DNA of 64,000 nt from Rhodococcus jostii NBRC 16295 (GTDB taxonomy: Bacteria; Actinomycetota; Actinomycetes; Mycobacteriales; Mycobacteriaceae), in NCBI RefSeq assembly GCF_001894825.1, contig NZ_BCWY01000039.1, positions 20,583 through 84,582 on the forward strand. Direction: 5' to 3'. Each line of letters starts with the position of its first letter. Position 1 is the first letter of the stretch. Below are positions 1 to 7,634 of this stretch, in pieces. Both the position numbers and the translations under genes were made by a program. The notes beneath the pieces are model-generated. The model saw only the letters and a program-made list of their open reading frames with translations, was not told where the DNA came from and made no database searches.

Positions 1-686
1 CCGCCGCGTCCGTCGCACTGTTCTGGTGGAGCAACAACCGGCAGCCCGAGCCGCTCATCGATCCGGCCATGCTGAAGGTGCGGACCTTCGCCTGGTCGAA
101 CGTGACCGCGCTCGCGTTCAGCGCCGCCTTCGCGGCCGGGTTGCTCGCGAACATCCTGTGGCTCCAGCAGGTGTGGGGTTACTCCGCCCTGCGCACCGGT
201 CTCGCGATCGCGCCGGGCCCGTTGATGGTGCCGGTGTTCGCCGTCGTCGGCCAACTTCTTGCCCGCAGATTTTCCGCGGGCGCTCTCACCGCGGCAGGCA
301 GCGCCCTCTGGGCGGCCGGCGCCCTGCTCGTTCTCGCATCCGTCGGGATGGAGCCGCAGTACGCGTCGGAACTGTTGCCCGGCTGGTTGATCGCCGGTGT
401 CGGGGTCGGCCTGGCTCTGCCGACGATCCTGTCGTCCGCCACCGCGGGACTTCCGCAGTCGCGGTCGGCGACCGGTAGCGCCGTCGTCACCATGAGCCGT
501 CAGATCGGCACCGTGCTGGGCGTCAGCATGCTCGTCGCCCTCCTGGGCACCACCGTCGGGTACGACGACACCCATTCCGCGTTCCAACTCGCCTGGACCG
601 CGGTGGCCGCGGCGGCCGTCGTCGCCGCATTCACCGCGCCAGGTATGAACCCACCCCGTGAGTACTTGTCAACCGCCCGCGGTTGA
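1..686 (+). CDS. MFS drug exporter, C-terminal part (DHA2-like), 5' truncated by window edge
   Basis: The reading frame is open from base 3 to the TGA at 684-686, and its start lies outside the window. The visible ~227 residues hold about six hydrophobic segments with short loops, ending in a short polar tail. The order of segments and the Gly-rich motif around ISG/AGVGVGLALPT resemble the second half of 14-TM DHA2 (EmrB/QacA-type) proton-driven multidrug exporters. The role, export of hydrophobic or cationic compounds across the cytoplasmic membrane, is inferred from family only. The last 29 bases form the left arm and loop of a strong inverted repeat (658-697). The next gene, a thiolase, starts 30 bases downstream on the same strand, so the two may or may not be co-transcribed. 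Confidence 0.8.
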   Translation, partial: AASVALFWWSNNRQPEPLIDPAMLKVRTFAWSNVTALAFSAAFAAGLLANILWLQQVWGYSALRTGLAIAPGPLMVPVFAVVGQLLARRFSAGALTAAGSALWAAGALLVLASVGMEPQYASELLPGWLIAGVGVGLALPTILSSATAGLPQSRSATGSAVVTMSRQIGTVLGVSMLVALLGTTVGYDDTHSAFQLAWTAVAAAAVVAAFTAPGMNPPREYLSTARG

Positions 687-697
687 CAAGTACTCAC
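658..697. promoter_or_regulatory. Perfect 19-bp inverted repeat between MFS gene and thiolase
   Basis: Two perfect 19-base arms are separated by only CC. The core reads TTGTCAACCGC and its complement. It overlaps the end of the MFS gene and ends 19 bases before the thiolase ATG, just upstream of the Shine-Dalgarno-like GAAAGGAAAG. It has no T-run. It could be an actinobacterial I-shaped terminator or an operator for a dimeric (for example TetR-type) repressor. The flanks GTGAGT/ACTCAC resemble two other hairpins in this window. Confidence 0.6.
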
Positions 698-716
698 AGC
701 ACCGAAAGGAAAGATC

Positions 717-1886
717 ATGAGAGACGCCGTCATCGTCGAGGCCGTCCGCACCCCCATCGGCAAGGGCAAGCCCACGGGCGCCCTGCACGGAGTGCACCCG
801 GTCGACCTCCTCGCCCACAGCCTCTCGACCCTCGTCGAGCGCACGGGGATCGATCCGGCACTGATCGACGATGTCATCGGCGGCACCGTCACGCAGGTCG
901 GCGATCAGAGCCAGAACATCACCCGCAGTGCACTTCTCGCCGCCGGATTTCCCGAATCCGTGCCCGGCACCACCGTCGACCGGCAGTGCGGCAGCAGCCA
1001 GCAGGCCGTCCACTTCGCCGCCCAGGGCGTGATGTCGGGCGCGTACGACATCGTCGTCGCCGCCGGCGTCGAATCGATGGGACGGGTTCCCATGGGGTCC
1101 AGCGGCATCGGCCGTGAATCGATGGGCGTCGGCTTCGAACGCCGCTACCCCGACGGGCTCGTCCCGCAGGGCATCAGCGCCGAACTCATCGCCGCCCGCT
1201 GGGGCCTCTCGCGCACCCAGCTGGACGAGTTCGCCCTCCGTAGTCACCAGAAGGCCGCGGCGGCAACGAGTGCCGGGCACTTCGCGAAGGAACTCGCCGT
1301 CCTTCCCGAGTTGAGCGTCGACGAGGCCATCCGCCCGGACACGACCCTGGACGCGCTCGCCGCCCTGCGACCCGCATTCCGCAGCGACGTCTACGCGGAG
1401 CGGTTCCCGCAGATCGACTGGTCGATCACGGCCGGCAACAGCAGTCCCCTGTCGGACGGAAGTGCCGCGCTCATGATCACGACCAGCGAGATCGCCGACC
1501 GGCTGGGACTGCAGCCCCTGGCCCGGCTCCACAGCTTCTCCGTCGTCGGCGACGACCCGCTGATGATGCTCACCGCAGTCATTCCGGCGACACGCAAGGT
1601 GCTGCAGCGCAGCGGCCTCGACATCTCCGACATCGACCTGTTCGAGGTCAACGAGGCGTTCGCGCCGGTGGTCCTGGCCTGGGCCGCAGACACCGGCGCC
1701 GACCTGGACCGCGTCAACGTGCACGGCGGCGCCATCGCGCTCGGACATCCACTCGGGGCCAGCGGCGCCCGGCTGATGACCACGCTGGTGAACGCGATGG
1801 AACAGCGCGGGGCACGGTTCGGTCTGCAGACCATGTGCGAGGCCGGCGGACTCGCCAACGCCACGGTGCTCGAGCGACTCGTGTGA
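717..1886 (+). CDS. Acetyl-CoA C-acyltransferase (thiolase)
   Basis: A 389-residue thiolase, the usual family length. It should catalyse CoA-dependent cleavage of 3-ketoacyl-CoA, or the reverse Claisen condensation, in fatty-acid or aromatic beta-oxidation in the cytosol. The nucleophilic Cys91 sits in DRQCGSSQQAVHFA, the catalytic His344 in ALGHPLGASGARL, and the second catalytic Cys374 in TMCEAGG, so all active-site motifs are intact. The ATG at 717 is preceded by GAAAGGAAAG. The gene stands alone between a strong inverted repeat and a convergent regulator gene. Substrate chain length cannot be told from sequence; a biosynthetic acetoacetyl-CoA thiolase is possible. Confidence 0.92.
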   Translation: MRDAVIVEAVRTPIGKGKPTGALHGVHPVDLLAHSLSTLVERTGIDPALIDDVIGGTVTQVGDQSQNITRSALLAAGFPESVPGTTVDRQCGSSQQAVHFAAQGVMSGAYDIVVAAGVESMGRVPMGSSGIGRESMGVGFERRYPDGLVPQGISAELIAARWGLSRTQLDEFALRSHQKAAAATSAGHFAKELAVLPELSVDEAIRPDTTLDALAALRPAFRSDVYAERFPQIDWSITAGNSSPLSDGSAALMITTSEIADRLGLQPLARLHSFSVVGDDPLMMLTAVIPATRKVLQRSGLDISDIDLFEVNEAFAPVVLAWAADTGADLDRVNVHGGAIALGHPLGASGARLMTTLVNAMEQRGARFGLQTMCEAGGLANATVLERLV

Positions 1887-1906
1887 GGCGGCAGAAGTAG
1901 TCCCAC

Positions 1907-2863
1907 TCAGCCGTTCCGGCGGGCGATCGACTCTCCCACCGCACGCAGCGATTCGCGCAACGAGTGCGGCCCGAGCACTTCGACTCCCCCGCCGAGGACG
2001 GTCAACTGGTCGAGCGCCACGTCCTCGGCCTCGAGCACCAGATCGACGGTCACCCAGCCGTCGTCGTCCGGCGGACCGGCATCGACGCGCGCGGCCTCCA
2101 CACCCACGACCCGCGGCAGTCGACGCCACGACACGGGCGACAGCCGCACCCGGCACCGGAATCTCAGGAGGGCACGATCGAATTCGGCCACCGAGGCCGT
2201 CCACCATGCACCGAGGTCGAAGTTCTGCGGCCGCACCGCCGGTTGGTCCAGCACTGCCGCGGCACCGATCTTCGACACGCGATACGACAGTGTCCGCCCG
2301 CGATGCTGCGCGACGAGGTACCAGACACCCGCCTTCGCCACCAAACCCAGCGGATCGAGTGTCCGTGCCGCCGAACGGCTTCCCCTGCGGTAGCGGATCG
2401 CGAGGCGCCGGCCTTCGAGCACCGCGGACGCGACCACCGGAAGGTGACCGTTGTCGCGTGGCCCGCCGAACCAGCCGGGCGCGTCGACGTACAGCCGATC
2501 CCGCCACAGCTGAGCCCCGACGCGCAGCGGGACCGGCAACGCCCCCAACAGCTTCGACTGCGCCGCGGCGGTGACGTCGCGCAGGCCGAGATCGTCGGCG
2601 ATCGACGGGACACCCAGCAACATCAGCGCGGACGTCTCCTCCCCCGTCATCCCGCCGAGTTTCGACTGCCAGCCGTCGAGCAACCGGATTCCGCGGCCGG
2701 GGCCGCTCTCCGTCCACAACGGGACGCCGGCCGCCGACAACGCCGTGACGTCGCGGTACACCGTGCGGACCGAGACCCCGAGCTCGTCCGCCAATTGCTG
2801 GGCGGTGGCGCCGCGGCTGCCTTCCAGACGGAGCATCACCTCGACGAGCCGACTCGAACGCAT
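1907..2863 (-). CDS. YafY-type transcriptional regulator with HTH and WYL domains
   Basis: 318 residues. An N-terminal winged HTH (about residues 1-60, with QQLADELGVSVRTVYRDV) is followed by a WYL domain in the middle and a short C-terminal WCX-like part. WYL proteins of this architecture (PafB/PafC/YafY class) sense ligands or nucleic acids and regulate transcription. The start at 2863 lies 63 bases from the divergent oxidoreductase gene at 2927. A perfect 9-bp inverted repeat sits in that gap and is a natural candidate operator. The regulator probably controls itself and the divergent gene, which is inference from position. Confidence 0.88.
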   Translation of the reverse strand: MRSSRLVEVMLRLEGSRGATAQQLADELGVSVRTVYRDVTALSAAGVPLWTESGPGRGIRLLDGWQSKLGGMTGEETSALMLLGVPSIADDLGLRDVTAAAQSKLLGALPVPLRVGAQLWRDRLYVDAPGWFGGPRDNGHLPVVASAVLEGRRLAIRYRRGSRSAARTLDPLGLVAKAGVWYLVAQHRGRTLSYRVSKIGAAAVLDQPAVRPQNFDLGAWWTASVAEFDRALLRFRCRVRLSPVSWRRLPRVVGVEAARVDAGPPDDDGWVTVDLVLEAEDVALDQLTVLGGGVEVLGPHSLRESLRAVGESIARRNG

Positions 2864-2882
2864 CCTCCGAGTCTAGAGAAAA

Positions 2883-2905
2883 TCCCTGACAGTAGATGTC
2901 AGGGA
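2883..2905. promoter_or_regulatory. Candidate operator between WYL regulator and PPOX-fold gene
   Basis: Perfect inverted repeat TCCCTGACA-N5-TGTCAGGGA located midway in the 63-bp divergent intergenic region. Its size and position suit a dimeric HTH regulator. Binding by the adjacent WYL protein is inferred. Confidence 0.5.
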
Positions 2906-2926
2906 TAGGAGAGCACACTGGTCGGC

Positions 2927-3388
2927 ATGACCAAGTGGACACAGTTCGAGACCGAAGCACCCGACCTCGCCAAGGCCGTCGCCGCACGCTTCGACGCCCA
3001 CAAGCATCACGTGCTGGCGACGCTCCGCAAGGACGGCTCACCGCGGGTGAGCGGCACCGAGGTCGAGTTCTACGAAGGCGCGTTGCTGCTCGGTTCGATG
3101 GTGGGCGCCCGCAAAGTGCGTGACCTGCAACGCGATCCGCGGTTCTCCCTGCACAGCAACCCCGGCCACCACACGATGGAGGGTGGCGACGCCAAGATCA
3201 GCGGCCGCGCAGACGAGGTTCTCGGGGAACGGAAACAGCAGATCGTCGACCACTATCCCGACGAAATCCCCGAGGCGGACGTCTTCGAACTCGGTCTCGA
3301 CGAGGTGGTTCTCACCACCGTTGACGGCGACCACCTGTACGTCGACCTGTGGCGGCCGGGCGCGGGCGTCACCCGGTTCACCAAATGA
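2927..3388 (+). CDS. PPOX-fold flavin/F420-dependent oxidoreductase family protein
   Basis: 153 residues with the split-barrel pyridoxamine-phosphate-oxidase-like pattern: FDAHKHHVLATLRKDGSPRV at the start, GALLLGSMVGARKVRDLQRD in the middle, and a C-terminal LYVDLWRPGAGVTRF. Small actinobacterial proteins of this type bind FMN or F420 and reduce diverse substrates. The exact cofactor cannot be read here. ATG 2927 is the first good start after the divergent promoter region. It probably answers to the WYL regulator upstream. It converges with the secreted-protein gene, leaving only 3 bases between stops. Confidence 0.8.
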   Translation: MTKWTQFETEAPDLAKAVAARFDAHKHHVLATLRKDGSPRVSGTEVEFYEGALLLGSMVGARKVRDLQRDPRFSLHSNPGHHTMEGGDAKISGRADEVLGERKQQIVDHYPDEIPEADVFELGLDEVVLTTVDGDHLYVDLWRPGAGVTRFTK

Positions 3389-3391
3389 CGG

Positions 3392-3793
3392 TCACTGCGT
3401 GACGGCGAATCCGAAGCCGAGGGTGCAGGCCGCGAGCGGCCCGGGCCCGTCGGGGTCGTAGGTGCCGCCGGGGATCAGGTGTCCCGTGAACCCGGGGAGT
3501 TCCTTTTCGACGCCCTCGCCGTTCGTCAGCGGTCCGGACGTGCCGAGGGTCGGCGCCTGACCGATGTTCAGGTACGTCACCTGAGCGTCGGTCGTGGCCT
3601 TCTCCGGCCCCTCGAACTCCCACTCGACCTGGTCGCCTTCCTTCTCGACGCCCAGTGTCGCGGCGGGCGTGCAACTCGCCAGCGGATCGGGCATGAACGG
3701 GGCGGCCGAGGCGACGGCCGGTGCGGTGAAGAGGGCTGCCGCACCGAGTGCGGCGACGGCGGCGGGTCGTGCGAACGCTGCGAGAGTGGACAT
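3392..3793 (-). CDS. Small secreted protein of unknown function
   Basis: 133 residues. It begins with a clear Sec signal peptide: a short N-terminus, a hydrophobic Ala/Leu/Val core, and likely cleavage after ASA near residue 31. The mature part is about 100 residues, acidic and Gly/Pro-rich, with two cysteines near its ends (SCTPAA and AACTLGF) that could form one disulfide. A segment VEWEFEGPEKATTDAQVTYLN suggests beta structure. No known domain is recognised. The ATG at 3793 follows GGAAGGGAA-like purines on the minus strand. Function is unknown. Confidence 0.75.
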   Translation of the reverse strand: MSTLAAFARPAAVAALGAAALFTAPAVASAAPFMPDPLASCTPAATLGVEKEGDQVEWEFEGPEKATTDAQVTYLNIGQAPTLGTSGPLTNGEGVEKELPGFTGHLIPGGTYDPDGPGPLAACTLGFGFAVTQ

Positions 3794-3860
3794 GGTGTTC
3801 CCTTCCGTGAGTCGTCGTATCTCGGTTTCCCGATGCGATACCGGACGAAACAGACAGGAC

Positions 3861-4787
3861 CTACCAGGTGACGTTCTCGGCGCAGTGACGTCCGTTGGCG
3901 GTGGATTCGACCTGCACCGTCGCGTGGGAGAGTTGGTGGCTCTCGAGGATCGTCCGCGCGGATTCGAGGACCGCGGAGGAGTCGGCGTCGGTGGTGAGGT
4001 GGACGGTGGCCACGTCCATTCCCGTCGTGAGCGTCCACACGTGCAGGTCGTGCACCCCGGTGACGCCGGGTAGCGCCTCGAGGTCGGCCTGCACGCCCTC
4101 GACGTCGACGTCGGCCGGGGAGGTCTGAGTGAGGATGCGCAGTGATGCGGCGGCCAGTTTCATCGCGCGCGGCACCACCCACAGCGAGATCAGGACACCG
4201 ACGATGATGTCGGCGTAGGTCCAGTTGAAGGCCAGCACGAGGCCGCCGGCGATGAGCACGCCGACGCTGCCGACGGCGTCTGCGAGCACTTCGAGGTACG
4301 CGCCGCGGACGGCGAGGCTGTCCTTGGAGTCGGCGCGCAGCATCAGCATCACCACGAGGTTCGCGGCGAGACCGGCGGCGGCGGTGAGAATGAGAGCCAT
4401 TCCGGGGAGATCGGGTGCGTCGCCGATGCGTGAGATGGCCTCGTAGAACACCCAGATCGCGACGGCGAGCAGCATCGCGGCATTGGCCATCGCGGTGAGC
4501 ACTTCGGCGCGGTGCCAGCCGAACGTCCGGGCCGCGGTGGCACTGCCCTTGCGGGCCAGGAGGAGTGCGACGAGCCCCATCGACATTCCGACGACGTCGG
4601 TGAGCATGTGCCCGGCGTCGGCGAGCAGCGACAGCGAGTTGACGGCCAGGCCGACACCGGCCTCGAGGAACAGGAACGCGACGAGAATGACGAGGGCCAC
4701 TGCCATTCGGCGGATCCGCGCGCGAGACGGCCCTACCTCACCGCCGCCTTGCGTGTGGCCGTGTGAATGGCCGTGTCCGACTCCCAT
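3861..4787 (-). CDS. Cation diffusion facilitator (Zn/Co/Cd exporter, CzcD/ZitB-like)
   Basis: 308 residues. The N-terminus is His-rich (MGVGHGHSHGHTQGG), followed by six TM helices. TM2 carries LADAGHMLTDVVG and TM5 carries VLADAVGSVGVL, the HxxxD/DxxxD-type metal site of CDF proteins. A C-terminal cytoplasmic ferredoxin-like domain (GVTGVHDLHVWTL) follows. It should export divalent metal by proton antiport. The ATG at 4787 was chosen because GGGAGGAGG lies about 8 bases upstream. A longer frame opens at 4835, but that codon sits inside a palindromic operator. It is probably regulated by metal through that palindrome. Confidence 0.92.
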   Translation of the reverse strand: MGVGHGHSHGHTQGGGEVGPSRARIRRMAVALVILVAFLFLEAGVGLAVNSLSLLADAGHMLTDVVGMSMGLVALLLARKGSATAARTFGWHRAEVLTAMANAAMLLAVAIWVFYEAISRIGDAPDLPGMALILTAAAGLAANLVVMLMLRADSKDSLAVRGAYLEVLADAVGSVGVLIAGGLVLAFNWTYADIIVGVLISLWVVPRAMKLAAASLRILTQTSPADVDVEGVQADLEALPGVTGVHDLHVWTLTTGMDVATVHLTTDADSSAVLESARTILESHQLSHATVQVESTANGRHCAENVTW

Positions 4788-4813
4788 GGCTGAGCCTCCT
4801 CCCGAGTTGTGCC

Positions 4814-4841
4814 GATCATATGCGTACATGCGCATATGATC
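4814..4841. promoter_or_regulatory. SmtB/ArsR-like metal-responsive operator upstream of CDF gene
   Basis: Perfect inverted repeat GATCATATGCG-N6-CGCATATGATC. The ATATG-N-CATAT outline is typical of sites for ArsR/SmtB metal sensors such as NmtR and CzrA. It lies 27-54 bases upstream of the chosen exporter start. No ArsR gene is visible in the window, so the regulator would act from elsewhere. Confidence 0.65.
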
Positions 4842-4859
4842 AACAGCGTGCTCGGGCGG

Positions 4860-6005
4860 TCAGAGTTCGGGACGGTACGCGGGCTTCTCCACCGTCGGCG
4901 GCAGCGTGGCGATCGCCGAGATGCGTTTCAGACCCGCCACCTGCAGGAGGTCGACGGTCAAGGACCGGATCTGCGCGAAGACGACCGTGGCCGACAGACC
5001 CGCGTTCTCGACCAGTTCCGGTTTCAATCCGGACGCGACCGAGCGCAGCACCCGCGCCGCCTCGGCCTGGTCGGGTTGCTGCCCCGGGTCGGCGAGGGCC
5101 ATCTGCCGGAGGGTTTCCAGGGCGTGGGCGAGCTTCTCCACCTGGTCGACGAGCCTCGGGTTCAGGATCTCGTCGTCCCGCACCAGCGAGAGTGAACGTC
5201 GCGCCAGTACCCGGATGTTGCGCAGGGCATTGTCGAGGGGGTCCGCGGCGGCGGTCAGCCGTTCGAGTCGGCTGCGGGTATTCCAGTACAGCGGCGAGAT
5301 GCGGCTGATCTCCCGGCCGCCGGCAAGGTGGGTCCGGAGGGTGTCGATGGACGCCTGGGTGGCCCGCGCCTTCCGCAGCGCCTCCTCGATGGGCTTGTCG
5401 TCGTTGGCGATCAACCCGTCGGCCACCAACTGCATCACCTCGGACGCGGTCCCGAGAACGTTGGCGGCGTACTTCCGCGCCCGGCCCACGGGATGCGTGG
5501 GTATCAGTGCGACGACGGCGATGCCCACCAGACCACCGGTCAGGGCGTCCACCATGCGGTTGATACCCGCGGCACCCCCCGGCGGAAGCAGCGTCGCCAC
5601 GAGCACCGCGGAGTTGCCCGCCTGCATCGAGAAGATAGGGCCGCTGTTCAGCAACACCGCCGTCGACATCGCCAGCGCCACGACGAGCGCGATCTGCCAG
5701 GCACCGCTTCCGATGACGGAAACGATGAGGTCGCCGACCCCGATCCCGATCGTGACCCCGGCCACCAGCTCGACGGAACGCCGCAAGCGGGCACCGAGAG
5801 ACAACCCCAGCGACACCACCGCCGCGATCGGCGCGAAGAACGGCGTCGGGTGACCGATCACCACCGTGGCCACCCACCACGCCACTCCGGCCGCCACCGC
5901 ACACTGCACGATGGGCAGCGCGGACACCCGCAGCCGCTGGACCGAGGTTCTCAGTCCGGTGCGGCTGCGGATTTTCGCCGAGCTGAGGGCGTTAACCGAC
6001 GCCAA
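4860..6005 (-). CDS. FUSC/aromatic-acid-exporter-like membrane protein
   Basis: About 381 residues if the TTG at 6005 is used. The N-terminal half has five or six TM helices (IVQCAVAAGVAWWVATVVIG onward, with FFAPIAAVVSLGLSLGARLRR). This is followed by a long cytoplasmic helical domain rich in Arg, Glu and Leu. That layout fits FUSC/ArAE-type proteins, proposed efflux or envelope-stress components. The start is uncertain: TTG 6005 overlaps the 3' end of the DUF3151 gene by 14 bases, and GTG 5927 is an alternative giving 355 residues. No good Shine-Dalgarno precedes either. It is likely co-transcribed with the DUF3151 gene. Confidence 0.75.
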   Translation of the reverse strand: MASVNALSSAKIRSRTGLRTSVQRLRVSALPIVQCAVAAGVAWWVATVVIGHPTPFFAPIAAVVSLGLSLGARLRRSVELVAGVTIGIGVGDLIVSVIGSGAWQIALVVALAMSTAVLLNSGPIFSMQAGNSAVLVATLLPPGGAAGINRMVDALTGGLVGIAVVALIPTHPVGRARKYAANVLGTASEVMQLVADGLIANDDKPIEEALRKARATQASIDTLRTHLAGGREISRISPLYWNTRSRLERLTAAADPLDNALRNIRVLARRSLSLVRDDEILNPRLVDQVEKLAHALETLRQMALADPGQQPDQAEAARVLRSVASGLKPELVENAGLSATVVFAQIRSLTVDLLQVAGLKRISAIATLPPTVEKPAYRPEL

Positions 6006-6408
6006 GCGCTTCGGCGGCGCGGGGATCGCAGTCCTCGAGCAGGTCGAGGCAGCGCGCGTACTCGTCCGTCTCGCCGATCGCCTTCGCGGCCTTCGCCAGG
6101 ACGGCGACGCACCGGAGGAACCCACGGTTGGGTTCGTGGCCGTAGGGCACCGGGCCGAAGCCCTTCCAGCCGTTGCGGCGCAACTGATCGAGGCCACGGT
6201 GGTAGCCGGTGCGTGCGTAGGCGTACGCCGCGATGGTCTCCTCCGCGTCGAAGGCCGCCTCGGCCAGGTAGGCCCATGCGATCGATGCGGTGGGGTGGGC
6301 GGCTGCCACGGAAGCCGGATCCTCGTGGTTCAACAGGGCCGACTCGGCCTCGTCGTCCCCGGGAAGCAGCGTGGGCTGTGGTCCGAGAAGGTCACCGAAA
6401 GACGTCAT
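5992..6408 (-). CDS. DUF3151 family protein (Rv0360c-like)
   Basis: 138 residues, starting MTSFGDLLGPQPTLLPGD, with the conserved actinobacterial DUF3151 body (SIAWAYLAEAAFDAEETI, YARTGYHRGLDQLRRNGWKG, EPNRGFLRCVAVLAKAAKAI). It appears all-helical, TPR-like and cytosolic. Function is unknown. In mycobacteria the family gene lies beside the Rv0361 membrane protein and near fba, as here. The ATG at 6408 gives the conserved N-terminus. The frame extends further upstream to 6543 but that part looks non-coding. Confidence 0.85.
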   Translation of the reverse strand: MTSFGDLLGPQPTLLPGDDEAESALLNHEDPASVAAAHPTASIAWAYLAEAAFDAEETIAAYAYARTGYHRGLDQLRRNGWKGFGPVPYGHEPNRGFLRCVAVLAKAAKAIGETDEYARCLDLLEDCDPRAAEALGVG

Positions 6409-6546
6409 GCGCCTATTGTGCCCCCGCCGCAGCGCCGTCACTGCGTCGGCCCGCGTCCGGGACGCGCCCTGTCGTGGTCTCCCAGGACGCACGATGTCGT
6501 TAGGCTGCCCCCAACGTTCATTTCTCTGCAGACCGAGGGGCAACGC

Positions 6547-7575
6547 GTGCAGGACCCGAAGAAAGACGAATCGACTCCGAAACCGGCGGCGGACACACCG
6601 TCCGACGCGGGCGCGGCGAACTCCACCGAGAAGCCGGCCACCGGCGGCGACGCGGCCGCGAAGTCGGCGGCATCGGAACCCGCCGCACCCACGGCGAAGT
6701 CGCCCGAGCCGAAGCCCCCGCAGAAGAAGGTCCCGGAGAAGGCGGACCGGCAGAAACCCGAGGAACCGCAGGCCCCACTGCCCAAGCCACCGGCACCGCG
6801 CCCGAAGGCCGCGAAACCGGAGGAGAAGGCGTCCGAGGCGGCCACGACGGCGATCCCCATGCAGAAGGGCGCGCCCGCGTCACCCGACGCGGAGACGGTC
6901 GCGATTCCCCTGACGAAACCCGCGGTCCCGGCGACACCTCCGCCGCCCCGCCCCGCCGCCTCGGCGAACCAGTCTCGGCCGAACCCGGCTCAGCAACGCC
7001 AGAACTCGCGGCCGGTGCCTCCGCCGCCCGCTCCCCCGCGGCCGGCGCCCGCCCCGCCGAAGGCCGCACCGCAGCGGGTGCTGCCGCCCCAGCAGAGCGC
7101 GCCGCAGCGTGTCGCCGCAGCGCAGCAGCCCCCGAAGAAGCACGGCAAGGCGTGGCTGTTCGCCGCGATCGCCGCCGGCGTCATCGTCGTCGCCGCCATC
7201 GCGGTCACCGGTGTGATCGTCTACAACAACAACCAGGCCGAGAACTCCCCTGAGGCCCAGGTGCAGGGAACGATCGACACGTTCGTCGCGGCACTCACCC
7301 AGGGCGATCTGGCGACGTTGCGCACCAGCACCTGCGGCAGCCTCGCCGAGTACTACCAGGGCATCTCCGATCAGGACTTCGCTGAGGTCCACCAGGTCGC
7401 CGTCACGCAGCAGAACATCCCGGTGGTCGGCGGCGTCGACGCCGTGCAGATCACCGGTGACACCGCCATCGCCCAGGTGAAGGCGCACACCGCCGCCAAC
7501 CCCAGCGAGCAGTCGTGGCGCACATTCAACCTCGAGAAGGTCGACGGCACCTGGAAGATCTGCGACCCCCGATAA
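6547..7575 (+). CDS. Rv0361-like membrane protein with Pro/Ala/Lys-rich cytoplasmic region
   Basis: 342 residues from GTG 6547, preceded by GAGGGGCAAC. Residues 1 to ~200 are low-complexity Pro/Ala/Lys/Glu-rich and probably disordered inside the cell. One TM helix follows (about 201-224, AWLFAAIAAGVIVVAAIAV). The outer domain of ~115 residues (SPEAQVQGTIDTFVAALTQGD to WKICDPR) looks like a small NTF2/DUF4878-type fold with one cysteine pair (TSTCGSL and KICDPR). It is divergent from the DUF3151 gene. The family is confined to actinobacteria and its role is unknown, possibly an envelope sensor or scaffold. A strong hairpin follows directly. Confidence 0.82.
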   Translation: MQDPKKDESTPKPAADTPSDAGAANSTEKPATGGDAAAKSAASEPAAPTAKSPEPKPPQKKVPEKADRQKPEEPQAPLPKPPAPRPKAAKPEEKASEAATTAIPMQKGAPASPDAETVAIPLTKPAVPATPPPPRPAASANQSRPNPAQQRQNSRPVPPPPAPPRPAPAPPKAAPQRVLPPQQSAPQRVAAAQQPPKKHGKAWLFAAIAAGVIVVAAIAVTGVIVYNNNQAENSPEAQVQGTIDTFVAALTQGDLATLRTSTCGSLAEYYQGISDQDFAEVHQVAVTQQNIPVVGGVDAVQITGDTAIAQVKAHTAANPSEQSWRTFNLEKVDGTWKICDPR

Positions 7576-7581
7576 ACGACT

Positions 7582-7621
7582 GTGCGCCTTTCCGGTAGCG
7601 GTGACCACCGGAAAGGCGCAC
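7582..7621. terminator. Bidirectional hairpin terminator between Rv0361-like gene and fba
   Basis: Perfect 15-base arms (GTGCGCCTTTCCGGT and complement) with a 10-base loop lie between two convergent genes (stops at 7575 and 7635). There is no U-tail, which is common for actinobacterial I-shaped terminators. Confidence 0.8.
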
Positions 7622-7634
7622 GAGCGCGAAGCGC

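Noticed and set aside
669..3041. Long minus-strand open frame opposite the thiolase and regulator
   Set aside because: Arg/Gly-rich translation without any family motif; it is a high-GC shadow of clear genes.
4788..4835. Upstream start codon for the cation exporter
   Set aside because: It lies inside the palindromic operator and lacks a ribosome-binding site; the later ATG has a strong one.
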